Positions 63,895-64,000 of a DNA stretch of 64,000 nt are shown piece after piece (position 1 is the first letter of the stretch; the number at the start of each line of letters is the position of its first letter). The stretch covers positions 902,586-966,585 of the forward strand of contig NZ_CP061320.1 in NCBI RefSeq assembly GCF_018688495.1. Direction: 5' to 3'. Source of the stretch: Polynucleobacter sp. Adler-ghost (GTDB taxonomy: Bacteria; Pseudomonadota; Gammaproteobacteria; Burkholderiales; Burkholderiaceae). A program made the position numbers and the translations under genes. Below the pieces are notes generated by a model. The model searched no databases, was not told the DNA's origin, and saw only the letters and a list, made by a program, of their open reading frames with translations.

Positions 63895-64000
63895 ATGGCT
63901 ACCCGTAAAACATCCGAATACAGCGAATCATCGATTCAAGTCCTAAAAGGGCTCGAACCCGTCCGTCAGCGGCCGGGAATGTACACCCGTACTGATAACC
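63895..64000 (+). CDS. parE: DNA topoisomerase IV subunit B, 3' end outside window
   Basis: Only the first 35 codons are present. Residues SIQVLKGLEPVRQRPGMYTR match the conserved GHKL-ATPase N-terminus of type II topoisomerase B subunits; the MYTRTDN form points to ParE rather than GyrB (which has MYIGDT). The ATG at 63895 lies 9 bases after a possible -10 element (TACAAT), so the mRNA may be nearly leaderless. Identification as ParE is by motif only. Confidence 0.85.
   Translation, partial: MATRKTSEYSESSIQVLKGLEPVRQRPGMYTRTDN

Overview
The window is a chromosomal segment of a betaproteobacterium of the family Burkholderiaceae. Gene content, protein signatures and moderate GC point to Polynucleobacter or a close freshwater relative; this is inferred by recognition, not by a search. 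Coding density is very high. I see no insertion sequence, prophage structural gene, CRISPR array or rRNA operon.

Layout. 1-11.1 kb (+): end of sucA, then sucB, lpdA and zapE (2-oxoglutarate dehydrogenase plus a cell-division ATPase), a PHP phosphatase, trpS, a methyltransferase, dapA and bamC, closed by a terminator. 11.2-24 kb: housekeeping genes on both strands (mini-lipoprotein, uL16 hydroxylase, SlyD-like FKBP, cysE, trmJ, suhB, lpxH, ppiB, TPR lipoprotein, cysS, alkA-like glycosylase, accA, tilS, lysC), then tRNA-Ser(GCU). 24-37.6 kb is the metabolically accessory part. A six-gene minus-strand operon holds two Bug-type solute-binding proteins, an acyl-CoA ligase, a citrate-synthase-fold lyase and two SDRs. 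A divergent branched-chain-amino-acid-type ABC transporter operon ends in an M20 deacylase and faces an amidase. The 367-base region between the two operons carries two strong inverted repeats, one of them on the transporter promoter.

37.7-45.4 kb: a two-gene unit encoding a 59-residue HTH/zinc-knuckle protein and a small exported protein, a zinc-ribbon Smr protein, the DUF883/YqjE/YqjK-like membrane trio, apt back to back with an MTA/SAH nucleosidase, an acyl-CoA ligase, an outer-membrane transporter-like protein, a membrane protein and a U32 tRNA hydroxylase (trhP/yegQ). 45.4-50 kb: an FAH-family hydrolase divergent from a ThDP enzyme, a third Bug protein, an orphan 206-residue protein and tRNA-Asn(GUU).

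50.1-57.2 kb is the thiamine region: thiD (+) and the operon thiC-thiO-thiS-thiG-thiE (-) behind a TPP riboswitch, with a DUF4743-type Nudix hydrolase just upstream that may clear damaged thiamine diphosphate. 57.2-64 kb: a perfect inverted pair of DnaA boxes beside tRNA-Arg(CCU), a mini membrane protein and MFS transporter, a medium-chain reductase, succinate-semialdehyde dehydrogenase with a fourth Bug protein, a CaiB/BaiF CoA-transferase, and the start of parE.

The most notable points are the uncharacterised acid-catabolism-like operon, a LivG ATPase whose ABC signature motif is replaced, the DnaA-box pair, a readable switching model for the thiC riboswitch, a ThiE with an apparent decayed ThiD tail at its N-terminus, and several small genes below usual length cut-offs.
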